Assembly (NCBI GenBank): GCA_023443285.1
Contig: JAEZVB010000060.1
Coordinates: forward strand, 1 to 23,081
Direction: 5' to 3'
DNA length: 23,081 nucleotides
Source: Bacillota bacterium
GTDB taxonomy: Bacteria; Bacillota; Negativicutes; Sporomusales; Sporomusaceae
The notes beneath the pieces were generated by a model that saw nothing but the letters and a program-made list of their open reading frames with translations, was not told the DNA's origin and made no database searches. Position 1 is the stretch's first letter, and each line of letters starts with the position of its first letter. Below, piece after piece: positions 1 through 7,960 of the stretch. The position numbers and the translations under genes are program-made.

Positions 1-2
1 AT

Positions 3-326
3 TCAGGAGTGGCGGAAGAAGGCTGCGTATTTCTCACTAATTTCGTTGATGAGGGAAGAGTCACCTGGGTAGTTAGTCGTTATGAAGTTCCCAATGTGAT
101 CCAGTTTGTAAAAGTGTATGGTGACAAGGCTACATTAAAATGGGATTTAGAAGTAAAAGGGAACGCAGACAATACGTCAACCATATATATTACATATAAC
201 ATGACTGGATTGAATGAGGAGGGCAATACATATATTGAATCTTATGTGGAAGGCGCCGCCGCAAAAATTAAAGGGCTTGAAATACTTTTGAACTACTACT
301 TGGTAAATGGAAAAATGATGGAGTAA
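3..326 (+). CDS. SRPBCC (START/polyketide cyclase-like) protein, C-terminal part
   Basis: The reading frame is open to the left window edge, so the gene is probably cut by the window; the GTG at 9 lies behind only a weak GGA and is not a convincing start. The visible 105 or so residues match the C-terminal half of SRPBCC-fold proteins: a VSRYEVP strand, a KATLKWDLE strand, an ITYNMTGLNEEG segment, then a long terminal helix ending LLNYYLVNG. The fold is a helix-grip ligand pocket for small hydrophobic molecules; the ligand cannot be read from sequence. It ends 76 bases before the amidase gene on the same strand and no clear terminator lies between, so co-transcription is possible. Confidence 0.6.
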   Translation, partial: SGVAEEGCVFLTNFVDEGRVTWVVSRYEVPNVIQFVKVYGDKATLKWDLEVKGNADNTSTIYITYNMTGLNEEGNTYIESYVEGAAAKIKGLEILLNYYLVNGKMME

Positions 327-402
327 ATTACCTAGTGTACGAGACAGGGATATTGGTAGTTAGCATCGAAGTTAAAATCAAAATAAACTTTGGTGGTAAT
401 AC

Positions 403-1362
403 ATGAATCGTAGAGAATTTTTACAAAGAACATTTGGAGCCTGCTCGACAATTTTACTTGGGCAAAACTTTCTGGACGTATACAGCGCAATAGCCAAGGA
501 ACAATCGACTAAGCTAATCCATATCCGAAGTGGCCTTGAAAACTTAATCAATTCTCATCAAAATTACTTCTGGTTAGAATTGGCGATTTCGAGTGCCCCT
601 GAGATCATCCCAAGCCAAACCTCCAATGAATTTCTGTTTTTAATAAAACAATGTCAAGTTGGTGATGTAGCCGGACAAATCAATTACACTAATCCATATA
701 TTAAGAGGGTTGAAGTGAGAGCTGTCAACCCGCAAGATTGTTTGGTTAGGCTTATTGTTAAGAACAAAAACATAGTATCGGAAATGCGCTATGCACTTAT
801 TCCGTCTGTACTTTATGCTGGAATGTATCGGCTGAAGATTGACGTTGGCAGCTTTAGTAGCCCTAAAGCAATTAAAGAAAGAAATTTGGAAATTCTAGAG
901 ACCAACTTGGCATTTGGGCCTCTTGCAACACGGGCTTCAACAGATTTAATTGTTATCCATCATGTTGGAATGGATGTTCTAGAGAAATCGGCAGCACAGA
1001 TTCATCAATTGCATTTAAAAAATGGTTGGTCAGGTATTGGCTATCACTATGTAATTCATAAAAATGGCACGATTGAACGGGGACGCCCACGAGATACGGT
1101 AGGCGCTCATACCTCTAAGCATAATGAATCCTCTGTTGGTATTGTGTTGGATGGTAACTTTGAAGACAGTATGCCTACGGATATTCAGCTTGAAAGAACA
1201 GCTATGCTAGTGGGAGCTTTGAGCCACATCTATAATATTTATCCAGATGATAACAACTTGCTTGGTCATTGTGATTTAAATACAACTCTTTGCCCAGGTA
1301 AAAATTTATATATAGAGCTACCTCAAGTGCGCGATAAAGCAATTGCTTATTTTAAAAAATAA
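403..1362 (+). CDS. Tat-exported N-acetylmuramoyl-L-alanine amidase (Amidase_2/PGRP)
   Basis: A cell-wall hydrolase that would cleave the amide bond between N-acetylmuramic acid and the stem peptide outside the cytoplasm. The N-terminus carries a twin-arginine signal (NRREFLQR followed by a hydrophobic stretch), suggesting folded export through Tat. Residues about 50-160 form a beta-rich domain resembling AMIN-type wall-targeting domains. Residues about 180-315 are the amidase: VIHHVG supplies the first zinc histidine, and GHCDLNTTLCPG supplies the second histidine with the cysteine eight residues later, the spacing of T7 lysozyme-type enzymes. The ATG at 403 follows a GGTGG ribosome site by about seven bases. 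The length of 319 residues fits a complete two-domain enzyme. Whether it acts in growth, spore or recycling pathways is not visible. Confidence 0.85.
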   Translation: MNRREFLQRTFGACSTILLGQNFLDVYSAIAKEQSTKLIHIRSGLENLINSHQNYFWLELAISSAPEIIPSQTSNEFLFLIKQCQVGDVAGQINYTNPYIKRVEVRAVNPQDCLVRLIVKNKNIVSEMRYALIPSVLYAGMYRLKIDVGSFSSPKAIKERNLEILETNLAFGPLATRASTDLIVIHHVGMDVLEKSAAQIHQLHLKNGWSGIGYHYVIHKNGTIERGRPRDTVGAHTSKHNESSVGIVLDGNFEDSMPTDIQLERTAMLVGALSHIYNIYPDDNNLLGHCDLNTTLCPGKNLYIELPQVRDKAIAYFKK

Positions 1363-1384
1363 GTTTTTCTGATGCTAAATAGAA

Positions 1385-1447
1385 GGGGAAGTGTCCAAAC
1401 TGATAATCATTAAAACGTTTATCGGTTTGAGACACTTCCCTTGTTAA
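1385..1447 (+). terminator. Long hairpin terminator between convergent genes
   Basis: The 10-base arm at 1386-1395 pairs perfectly with 1431-1440, and the stem continues through 1396-1404 with 1421-1429 (one bulged A and one G-U pair). It sits between the amidase gene (+) and the ferredoxin gene (-) and probably ends both transcripts; the T tail on the + side is weak. Confidence 0.65.
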
Positions 1448-1484
1448 GTTTATTTAAGAACCCGGCTGACTATGAGAGGAGATT

Positions 1485-2285
1485 TTAAAGAAAGAAGATT
1501 GGTTCCTTGCGCTCTTTATACAGTTTGTTTAGTCTAATGGCAGCATCTTGGACAAGCCCGGTTTTCATCGTTCTGGCATTTTGGGGACAGTTCTTGATGC
1601 AGGCGCAACACGTGATGCATTTTTTCAGATCAATCAAACTACTATTTTCTGAATCGATAGCACCGACAGGACACCCTTCTGCACAAATTCCACATTGTTT
1701 ACACTCATTACTAACTGCAATAAAATCAACACTCCATAGCTCCGTAATTCCTCCATAGGGATAGTTGCCAGGTATATTTATAGCAGAAAACTGTTCGATT
1801 GATGAAACAGATAGTAGCTTTTCATTTATTTTACTTCCCAATAATTCTGCATGATGTAAGTCGCTTGCATCTGGACGACCTTCGGCGGTTGGGATTTCGG
1901 AACTGGAAAAGGAATGTTCGCCAACATATGCCGCACCGGCGATCGGGATACATCCACATTTTTTCAAAATATCTTTAAGCTCAAGCAGTGCATCGTCATA
2001 TGCACGATTGCCATAAACGACAATGCATACAGCCGGCGTATTATGCGCTTTAATCGAATGCAGCCATTCAGTTAACAGTGCCGGCACTCTTCCCATATAA
2101 ACTGGCACGGCAACAATAAGTAATTCATTTTCCGATATCTGTAATTGTTGTTTCCTCGCATTGGGTTTAGTAATATCAATTAACTCCACAGTGCATTGAT
2201 TAATTCCACGCGCAACACCTTGAATAATCGCCTTTGTTGTCCCAGTAGGTGAAAAACAAACTAGTTTTAATGATTTTATTTTCAT
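1485..2285 (-). CDS. EFR1-type flavodoxin-ferredoxin fusion protein
   Basis: A small cytoplasmic electron-transfer protein. The N-terminal half is a flavodoxin-like domain with the FMN phosphate loop SPTGTT near residue 10 and a second loop around VPVYMGRVPALL. The C-terminal third has two four-cysteine [4Fe-4S] motifs, CKQCGICAEGCP and CITCCACIKNCP. This order defines the EFR1 family, common in clostridial anaerobes; the physiological partner is unknown. An ATG exists at 2303, but the one at 2285 (MKIKSLKL) follows GGAGG at a normal distance, so the shorter 266-residue form is preferred. No co-directional neighbour is closer than the exporter about 100 bases upstream. Confidence 0.82.
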   Translation of the reverse strand: MKIKSLKLVCFSPTGTTKAIIQGVARGINQCTVELIDITKPNARKQQLQISENELLIVAVPVYMGRVPALLTEWLHSIKAHNTPAVCIVVYGNRAYDDALLELKDILKKCGCIPIAGAAYVGEHSFSSSEIPTAEGRPDASDLHHAELLGSKINEKLLSVSSIEQFSAINIPGNYPYGGITELWSVDFIAVSNECKQCGICAEGCPVGAIDSENSSLIDLKKCITCCACIKNCPQNARTMKTGLVQDAAIRLNKLYKERKEPIFFL

Positions 2286-2381
2286 TAAATTTCCTCCGCT
2301 CATTAGGTAAAATTACCGATTTTAAAAGAAAGCACCCTGTCACATTCCGGTCTTTCCACACTGATTGCATTGAGTATACGG

Positions 2382-3233
2382 CTAAGAAGATGACTTAAGC
2401 TCACCGGCAACAATTCGTATTCCACACACCAGCATACCTACTCCGATTAATTTTGAAATAGTTACTGGTTCATTAAGTACAACCGTAGCCAAAAACCAAG
2501 CAGTAAGTGGCTCAGCCAATGCCAGTGTTACTGCAGTAGACGCTGCCATTCTCTTTAGCCCAAAAGTAAACAATAAGAATGCGACTCCTGTAGATACCAG
2601 CCCTAAGAATAGCAGAAGGGCGGTACTGCGAAAGTCTATCCAGACTGGAGGTAATAAAATAAGGCTTGGAAAAAGCAGGATACTCGAAACACTGAATGTG
2701 GCTGCTGCTATTAGAGCAGAATTAATCTCTACCCTAAATCCTCTAGTAAGATAAACATACGCCCCGTAAGCCATGCCAGCTAATAGCGCTAATCCATACC
2801 CCCTGTAAGCCTCTTGGCCGTGGGTATTTCCACCCACTAGAATTACTAAACCTACAATAGCTGTTAGCTGCCCCAAAATACCTTGGGCCGAAGGTCGCTG
2901 AGCAGTAAATAGAATCTCAAAAACCAAAACCCAGAAAGGGCCGCTGCCCAGAGTAATGGCTGTACCAACGCCTACACCGGCGTAAGCCACACCAGAAAAA
3001 AAGAAAAGATTATAGCTTGCAATGGCAATACCAGTCCCCAAAATACGCCATAGTGGCAATTCAAAAACGGCGTCAAAGGATATTTTTGTGACGATGCAAA
3101 TCATCCATAAGGATATAGCGCCAATTATTACCCTAAATGTTGCTACTACAGTTGGCTCCAGAATAGTTGGCAATAACCCCTGAATAGTTCCTGTTGTCCC
3201 CCAAAGCATGCCTGCAGAAAAAACACAAAGCAT
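2382..3233 (-). CDS. DMT-superfamily EamA-type exporter
   Basis: A membrane transporter of the drug/metabolite family with about ten hydrophobic helices in two EamA repeats. The first repeat contains GMLWGTTGTIQ and the second LAGMAYGAYVYLTRG; the C-terminal LALAEPLTAW segment is the usual signature of helix 9. Substrates of this family are small metabolites or amino acids, and the sequence does not say which. The ATG at 3233 has a poor ribosome site and leaves almost no tail before helix 1. A perfect AAGGAGG lies at 3303-3309, six bases before an in-frame ACG at 3294-3296, which would give about 304 residues, typical for the family. The true start may be that ACG or a mutated ATG. The AraC regulator lies upstream on the same strand and may control it. 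Confidence 0.85.
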   Translation of the reverse strand: MLCVFSAGMLWGTTGTIQGLLPTILEPTVVATFRVIIGAISLWMICIVTKISFDAVFELPLWRILGTGIAIASYNLFFFSGVAYAGVGVGTAITLGSGPFWVLVFEILFTAQRPSAQGILGQLTAIVGLVILVGGNTHGQEAYRGYGLALLAGMAYGAYVYLTRGFRVEINSALIAAATFSVSSILLFPSLILLPPVWIDFRSTALLLFLGLVSTGVAFLLFTFGLKRMAASTAVTLALAEPLTAWFLATVVLNEPVTISKLIGVGMLVCGIRIVAGELKSSS

Positions 3234-3361
3234 TCCGGTAAAGGAAGAATGTGGTTTGCTGCAACAAGTTATCTGCGATACACTGCGAATTTTCGTAAAA
3301 GGCCTCCTTGTTCATTCATAATTACTTACAGATTCGAAAACGGTACGCAATGAATACGTTT

Positions 3362-3396
3362 ACTAAAACAAAAGCTCTACTACAAGTGTAGCAGAG
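3362..3396 (-). terminator. Terminator of the AraC regulator gene
   Basis: A stem of CTCT-CTAC against GTAG-AGAG (one mismatch) spans about 3374-3396. On the minus strand it is followed by a T-rich run (CTTTTGTTTT), so it should end the regulator transcript before the exporter gene. Confidence 0.55.
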
Positions 3397-3425
3397 TAAA
3401 GATATTCAAAGATATACGATTGTGC

Positions 3426-4160
3426 CTATTTTTTAACCAATTCTCGCATTTTTCTCCTGTAGGTGGCAGGGGATATTCCTACCTCTTCAGAAAATAATCG
3501 ACTCAAGGTTGTTTGATTGGCATATCCTACTTCCCAAGCAATGTGCCGAATAGGCAACTCACTGGTTTCCAATAAATTCTTTGCCCGTTCAATACGAAGT
3601 CTTCGTATATACTCAATCGGTGTTGTTCCCGTAACTCGAGCAAACCATTTATAATAGTGCCCAACGCTGAAATGCTCCATTTCAGCAAGCAACGGAATAT
3701 TTATAGGAGTATCCAAGTTTTCTCTGATATAACGTATAGAAGAAGGTTGATCTAAATTAAGTAAGTGTAACGCATAGTCGCCAAATTTTTCGAGATGTGG
3801 CAAATAACAAGATTCAGACTTAAGTTCATGCCCAACTAGTGTTCTAAACGCATCCCAACGGTTGTCAATTTTATAGGTAAATCCTTTAAGGGTTTTCCAT
3901 TGGCTATGCCAACCTTCCATGATATCAAATACGATGAATTCGCCATCATCTCGCGAACAGAAGGTATGAATTGATCGAGGTGGAACAAACACTACTTCAT
4001 CACGTATTATGGAATCAAATGACTCTTCCACAAAGATTTCCAGTGCTCCTTTAACAGGGAGGATAAGCTGGGCGTGATCATGTATATGTTCAAGCGGCTT
4101 TCGGGACCATACTCGTTGTTCACATACGATTCTTCGGGTTCTATTAATCTGTGCTTCCAT
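3426..4160 (-). CDS. AraC-family transcriptional regulator with cupin sensor domain
   Basis: A DNA-binding regulator of 244 residues. The N-terminal part is a small beta-barrel (cupin) sensor domain: EHIHDHAQLILPVKG, then DEVVFVPPRSIHTF. The C-terminal 100 residues hold the two helix-turn-helix units of AraC proteins, including YIRRLRIERAKNLL, IAWEVGYANQTTLSRLF and the terminal GISPATYRR. The frame continues upstream to 4319 and would overlap glutamate racemase, but the ATG at 4160 follows GGGAGG by nine bases and begins at the expected N-terminus (MEAQINRTRR). The exporter next downstream is a plausible target, as AraC-cupin regulators often sit beside DMT transporters. The inducer is unknown. 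Confidence 0.85.
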   Translation of the reverse strand: MEAQINRTRRIVCEQRVWSRKPLEHIHDHAQLILPVKGALEIFVEESFDSIIRDEVVFVPPRSIHTFCSRDDGEFIVFDIMEGWHSQWKTLKGFTYKIDNRWDAFRTLVGHELKSESCYLPHLEKFGDYALHLLNLDQPSSIRYIRENLDTPINIPLLAEMEHFSVGHYYKWFARVTGTTPIEYIRRLRIERAKNLLETSELPIRHIAWEVGYANQTTLSRLFSEEVGISPATYRRKMRELVKK

Positions 4161-4195
4161 GGGCACGATCCTCCCAAAAGTTTTCGTCAGCCATA

Positions 4196-4234
4196 CGCCC
4201 TTTTGTTTCTTAAATCTAAAGAAACAAAAGGGCG
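4196..4234. repeat. Perfect 16-bp inverted repeat between murI and the AraC gene
   Basis: Arms 4196-4211 and 4219-4234 pair perfectly around a seven-base loop. It lies just downstream of murI and 36 bases upstream of the AraC start, both on the minus strand. No T run follows the stem on either strand, so it could be a terminator of unusual form or an operator or attenuator for the regulator gene. Confidence 0.6.
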
Positions 4235-4251
4235 CTCCAGTTGTCAATTGT

Positions 4252-5025
4252 TTATATGCTATGCAAATAAGTTTGTAATATTTTTTTATAATCAACATCA
4301 CTGGGTGGGAGTTTGCCATCTGTAATTACAAATTTAATTTTATCATCTACACTAGGAGCTATTCCCTTTTGCTTTAATATTTCTGCCAAGTGATTTATGG
4401 TTCCAACACTTCCGTCGAAAAAAACAGTTTCCTTTGTAAACGATTGTTGCAAAACCTTACTGAAAAGTGGAAAATGTGTACAGCCAAGAACAACAGCACC
4501 ATAATCCGGTATCACCAACGGTGCAAATTTCTCTTGCAAATACTGATATACATCTGAGGTGTCAAACTCAAACTGTTCGGCATACTTTACCAATCCGCCT
4601 AACGCCATCGTATCAACCATTTCTGTCGCATCAAGTCTATGAATTAATTGCTGAAACTTTTCCTCTCGTAAAGTAAGGCTGGTTGCCAAAACCAATACCT
4701 TTTTACCTCTTTCTTTACAATAAGCAAAAGCTGGTTTTACAGCAGGCTCCATGCCAATGATCGGGAAACTATAATTCTTTCGCAATTCCCGGGCAGCAAC
4801 ACTTGTTGCCGTATTACAAGCGATCACGACGGCATCTACTTTGATGTTAGCCATATAATCCATACCCTTTTGGACGTAGTGTTTTACTTCGCTTTTCGTC
4901 TTTTCTCCATAAGGTAAATGCTCAATATCAGCATAGTAAGTGTAATCAGCAAACGGTAGTATTTTTAATGCGTGGCCAAGAACCGTTAAGCCACCAATAC
5001 CAGAGTCGAAAAAACCGATCTTCAT
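4252..5025 (-). CDS. murI: Glutamate racemase
   Basis: Interconverts L- and D-glutamate in the cytoplasm and so supplies D-glutamate for peptidoglycan stem peptides. All family landmarks are present: FFDSGIGGLTVL with Asp7 and Ser8, PYGEK at 38-42, the first catalytic cysteine in ACNTATS (Cys70), and the second in GCTHFPLF (Cys182, with His184). The length of 257 residues is normal. The ATG at 5025 follows AGGAAGG on the minus strand. A sigma-A-like promoter lies about 30-60 bases upstream, suggesting it begins its own transcript. The only wall-related gene nearby is the amidase at 403-1362. Confidence 0.95.
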   Translation of the reverse strand: MKIGFFDSGIGGLTVLGHALKILPFADYTYYADIEHLPYGEKTKSEVKHYVQKGMDYMANIKVDAVVIACNTATSVAARELRKNYSFPIIGMEPAVKPAFAYCKERGKKVLVLATSLTLREEKFQQLIHRLDATEMVDTMALGGLVKYAEQFEFDTSDVYQYLQEKFAPLVIPDYGAVVLGCTHFPLFSKVLQQSFTKETVFFDGSVGTINHLAEILKQKGIAPSVDDKIKFVITDGKLPPSDVDYKKILQTYLHSI

Positions 5026-5055
5026 CCTAATCCCTTCCTAGTTTCAATTATTTTA

Positions 5056-5083
5056 TCTATATTATCATGAACAAGTTCGTCAA
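5056..5083 (-). promoter_or_regulatory. Probable sigma-A promoter of murI
   Basis: On the minus strand TTGACG (5078-5083) and TATAGA (5056-5061) are separated by 16 bases and lie about 30 bases before the murI start. Confidence 0.5.
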
Positions 5084-5225
5084 AATATAGACTCCGATTT
5101 AAAATAAGTAATGTATATATAATACCACAAACTAGCAGCTTGTAGGAAATCTTGTATGAGAGATGGCTTCTGCTTCTACAATGTAGTGGGTGGGTGATAA
5201 TGATATTAGTGCCATGTTTATTAAA

Positions 5226-5275
5226 GTAATAAGATTTATATGAAATTAGGCAGGAGTTTTGTTGTTTTGTGGGAA
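5226..5275 (+). repeat. Half copy of a dispersed GGCAGGAG repeat
   Basis: ATATGAAATTAGGCAGGAGT and the bases after it match the right half of the hairpin repeats at 17311-17356 and 19785-19826. The complementary left arm is missing here. The rest of the 5084-5306 spacer shows nothing else I can name; an 86-residue minus-strand frame there looks spurious. Confidence 0.45.
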
Positions 5276-5306
5276 ATATCACAAAGTAAGATAGTATCTA
5301 CATAAC

Positions 5307-5354
5307 TGACTCGGCGGAACTCCCAGCGAGTCTTACCTGGCGGCAGGCAAGTCA
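5307..5354 (+). promoter_or_regulatory. Structured leader of the DUF1638 gene (possible cis-regulatory RNA)
   Basis: GACTCG (5308-5313) pairs with CGAGTC (5327-5332), and CCTG (5336-5339) pairs with CAGG (5344-5347). TGACT at 5307-5311 can alternatively pair with AGTCA at 5350-5354, which would break the first stem. The ribosome site follows directly. No known riboswitch consensus was recognised. Confidence 0.3.
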
Positions 5355-5377
5355 ATAGGCAGGAGGTTAGGGTTAAA

Positions 5378-5980
5378 GTGAAAATATGTTTTCTCGGCTG
5401 TGGAATTTTTCAATTGGAACTGGAAAAGGTTATCGCAGAATTTGAGCAGGAAAAACTCTTTGATTGTGAGTTTTCTGTAGTGTATTTGCCGCTGCGTGTG
5501 CATGTGGATTTGAAAAAATTACAGGAAAAAGTAGTGCAGGCCTTAGATGAGGTGCAGGCGGATAAAGTGATTTTTATGTTTGGCGAGAAATGTCATCCGA
5601 TGTTTCACGAATTTCTGTGTGGCTATGATTTGGTTAGGTTGCGGGGTTCAAGCTGTTGGGAAATTTTCCTGGGAGAGCTGCTGCCAGATGGATCGGCAAG
5701 GAATCCCAAGACTTTCTATATGACACCCAGCTGGTTGGTGAAATGGCGTGAATTTTTTGATCCGGGCTGGGGCGTAGATGAAGTTGGTATGAGACAGGCT
5801 TTTGCCTTTTATGATAATATCGTACTTGTTGATACTGGCATTTGCGAATATACGGATGAGGACATACTGGAGTTTTTTGAACATACGCAGGTGCCGATTG
5901 AAATTGAAACAGGAGATTTGACGTTTTTTAAAAATAGTATGATTGAGGCTGTGCAGAAGGCCTTGGGTATTTCTAAGTGA
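5378..5980 (+). CDS. DUF1638 family protein
   Basis: A soluble 200-residue protein with the layout of DUF1638: an opening strand MKICFLGCGIFQLELEKVI, a middle segment DKVIFMFGEKCHPM with Cys and His that could bind a metal or cofactor, and a late strand DNIVLVDTGICEYTDEDILEFF. From general knowledge, DUF1638 members often lie beside corrinoid methyltransferase genes in methanogens and anaerobic bacteria, but no such partner is present here and the activity is unknown. The start is a GTG at 5378, 11 bases after AGGAGG at 5361-5366. The gene stands alone, with a structured leader upstream and a terminator downstream. Confidence 0.72.
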   Translation: MKICFLGCGIFQLELEKVIAEFEQEKLFDCEFSVVYLPLRVHVDLKKLQEKVVQALDEVQADKVIFMFGEKCHPMFHEFLCGYDLVRLRGSSCWEIFLGELLPDGSARNPKTFYMTPSWLVKWREFFDPGWGVDEVGMRQAFAFYDNIVLVDTGICEYTDEDILEFFEHTQVPIEIETGDLTFFKNSMIEAVQKALGISK

Positions 5981-6022
5981 GAAGTGTAACATATATAAAA
6001 TCAAATAAATAAAATTCAGTGC

Positions 6023-6053
6023 AGCGGCTGCTCAATAGGGGCGGTCGCTTTTT
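6023..6053 (+). terminator. Rho-independent terminator of the DUF1638 gene
   Basis: An 11-bp stem (6023-6033 with 6039-6049, three G-U pairs) with a five-base loop is followed by five T residues. The spacer from 6054 to the next promoter shows nothing further I can name. Confidence 0.8.
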
Positions 6054-6214
6054 GTTGCCTGTATGGCTAAAAGCCTACTATTTCGACATAAGTTTACAAA
6101 AAAACGAATAAAAATACAATAATCAATGGTTTTATGCAAAAATATATCGCTATCGCACTCGCTGGCGGGGATAATAATTTAGGTAAAGTATACAAAAAAC
6201 ATTCGCGTAGTGTG

Positions 6215-6243
6215 TAGACAAAGGGCTAAAGTCCTTGTATAGT
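6215..6243 (+). promoter_or_regulatory. Sigma-A-like promoter of the glutamate synthase-like gene
   Basis: TAGACA (6215-6220) and TATAGT (6238-6243) are exactly 17 bases apart. The spacer contains a small inverted repeat (AAGGGC/GTCCTT) that could be an operator. The expected leader is about 33 bases long. Confidence 0.6.
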
Positions 6244-6282
6244 ATACATTAATTACAGTTTTTAGGGAAAAGGAGTGTGTTT

Positions 6283-7914
6283 ATGGAAAAAAACAACGAT
6301 GTGTTAGGGACAGTAAATAGGGGTAACCCAGCTGAATCTGGTTTGTGCACTTTATGCAGAGCTGATTGCCATGGCAAATGCGAAACTTGGTTGTCAAGCA
6401 TTCAGGGCAGAAAGTTATTATATCCCCGTGATTTTGGGTCAATAACGGCAGGCAGCGGCAATACTACCCATGTGGGGGTGTCGTACAATTCACTGCGTAT
6501 TCAGGGATATAATTATGGAGCGCAAGGTATGGTAAATGGTTTGTCAAATTCGCAGGACGACTGTATTTTCCCCAATGCCAGCACTGAATGTGAATTTGGC
6601 AATACGGTAAAAACCAAATGTAAAATGCCGCTGATGACAGGCGCTCTGGGATCAACCTTTATTGCCGCAAAATATTGGGAGTCTTTTGCCATTGGTGCAG
6701 CCCTTGTGGGCATTCCCATTGTGATTGGCGAAAATGTTGTTGGCGTGGATAAAGCTTCAGTTATCGTTAAGGGTAAGATCACCGAAGCACCTGAACTTGA
6801 CAGGCGGATTGACTGTTATTTGCGCTATTATGATGGCTACGGCGCAATTATTGTGCAAATGAATGTCGAAGATACTCGCAATGGTGTTGCTGAATACATA
6901 ATTGAAAAATATGGCGACAAAGTTGTTCTAGAACTGAAATGGGGGCAAGGTGCCAAGGATATTGGCGGAGAAATTCAAGTTAAAGACTTGGAATATGCCA
7001 CTTTCTTAAAAGACAGAGGCTATATTGTTGATCCTGATCCGACTTTGCCGGAGGTTCAGGAAGCCTATAAATATGGTGCAGTCAAGTCATTTGCCCGCCA
7101 CAGTCGCTTAGGATACACTAATCTGAATTCAGCTGACCAGGTTAGAGAGAATTTTATGAATAGCATTCAATATTTGCGTGACCTCGGCTATAAACGGATT
7201 TCCTTGAAAACCGGCTCTTATGGCATGGAGGCGCTGGCAATGGCAATTAAATACGCTACTGATGCCAAACTGGATTTGTTGACAATTGACGGCTCGGGCG
7301 GCGGCACAGGCATGAGTCCCTGGAACATGATGGAGGCCTGGGGTGTGCCTTCCATATTACTCCATAGCAAAGCCTACGAATATGCTACCGTGCTTGCTGG
7401 CAAAGGAAACAAGGTGGTTGATTTGGCCTTTGGCGGCGGACTTGCCAGAGAGGATCATATGTTTAAAGCCCTGGCTCTGGGCGCTCCGTTTGTTAAATTG
7501 ATTTGTATGGGCAGAGCTATGATGATTCCCGGTTTCTTGGGTTCTAACATCGAAGGCGCTCTGCATCCTGAAAGGAAAGAAAGTGTACAGGGCAACTGGG
7601 AGACTTTACCGTCAAGCTTAAAAGGATATGGATCATCACCGCAGGAAATCTTTGCAGGCTATCAGGATGTACAAAAAGTGGTCGGCAAAGATGAAATGAA
7701 GAACATTCCTTATGGCGCTATTGCCATGTGGACTTGTGCTGACAAGCTAAATGCCGGGTTGCAACAATTGATGGCTGGTACGCGCAAATTTTCTACTCCT
7801 GAGATTACGAGAAACGACATTTATTCCGGCAACCGGGAAACCGAAAAAGAAACCAAAATTCCATTTATCACCGATGTGCATAACGAAACTGCGTATCGAA
7901 TACTTAATTCGTAA
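6283..7914 (+). CDS. FMN-binding glutamate synthase-family protein, stand-alone
   Basis: A cytoplasmic flavoenzyme related to the FMN/synthase domain of glutamate synthase (GltB), a TIM barrel that reduces 2-oxoglutarate plus ammonia to glutamate in classical enzymes. Recognisable parts are LSPR-like loop KTGSYGMEALAMA, the substrate/FMN segment DGSGGGTGMSPWNMMEAWGVPS, and the phosphate-binding end AFGGGLAREDHMFKALALGA with LICMGRAMM. The amidotransferase and C-terminal beta-helix domains of full GltB are absent, and no GltD partner is adjacent. A short cysteine cluster (CTLCRADCHGKC, about residues 22-33) at the N-terminus could hold an Fe-S centre. The ATG at 6283 follows AGGAG by seven bases; the GTG at 6277 is too close to it. 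The real substrate may differ from glutamate. Confidence 0.85.
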   Translation: MEKNNDVLGTVNRGNPAESGLCTLCRADCHGKCETWLSSIQGRKLLYPRDFGSITAGSGNTTHVGVSYNSLRIQGYNYGAQGMVNGLSNSQDDCIFPNASTECEFGNTVKTKCKMPLMTGALGSTFIAAKYWESFAIGAALVGIPIVIGENVVGVDKASVIVKGKITEAPELDRRIDCYLRYYDGYGAIIVQMNVEDTRNGVAEYIIEKYGDKVVLELKWGQGAKDIGGEIQVKDLEYATFLKDRGYIVDPDPTLPEVQEAYKYGAVKSFARHSRLGYTNLNSADQVRENFMNSIQYLRDLGYKRISLKTGSYGMEALAMAIKYATDAKLDLLTIDGSGGGTGMSPWNMMEAWGVPSILLHSKAYEYATVLAGKGNKVVDLAFGGGLAREDHMFKALALGAPFVKLICMGRAMMIPGFLGSNIEGALHPERKESVQGNWETLPSSLKGYGSSPQEIFAGYQDVQKVVGKDEMKNIPYGAIAMWTCADKLNAGLQQLMAGTRKFSTPEITRNDIYSGNRETEKETKIPFITDVHNETAYRILNS

Positions 7915-7929
7915 AGTAATAGCATATAG

Positions 7930-7953
7930 GCCTGCCTGCTTAGGGCAGGCTTT
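7930..7953 (+). terminator. Terminator of the glutamate synthase-like gene
   Basis: GCCTGCC (7930-7936) pairs perfectly with GGCAGGC (7944-7950) and is followed by TTT; it may also serve the convergent coiled-coil gene. Confidence 0.7.
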
Positions 7954-7960
7954 ATATATG

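Noticed and set aside
3133..3315. 60-residue minus-strand frame over the exporter start, possible frameshift partner
   Set aside because: The exporter frame itself stays open back to the ribosome site, so no frameshift is needed; the other frame gives no transporter-like sequence.
5022..5282. 86-residue minus-strand frame upstream of murI
   Set aside because: It overlaps the likely murI promoter and a repeat half copy, and the composition is not protein-like.
5307..5366. Cobalamin riboswitch upstream of DUF1638
   Set aside because: The conserved B12-box pattern and the multi-stem core are absent.
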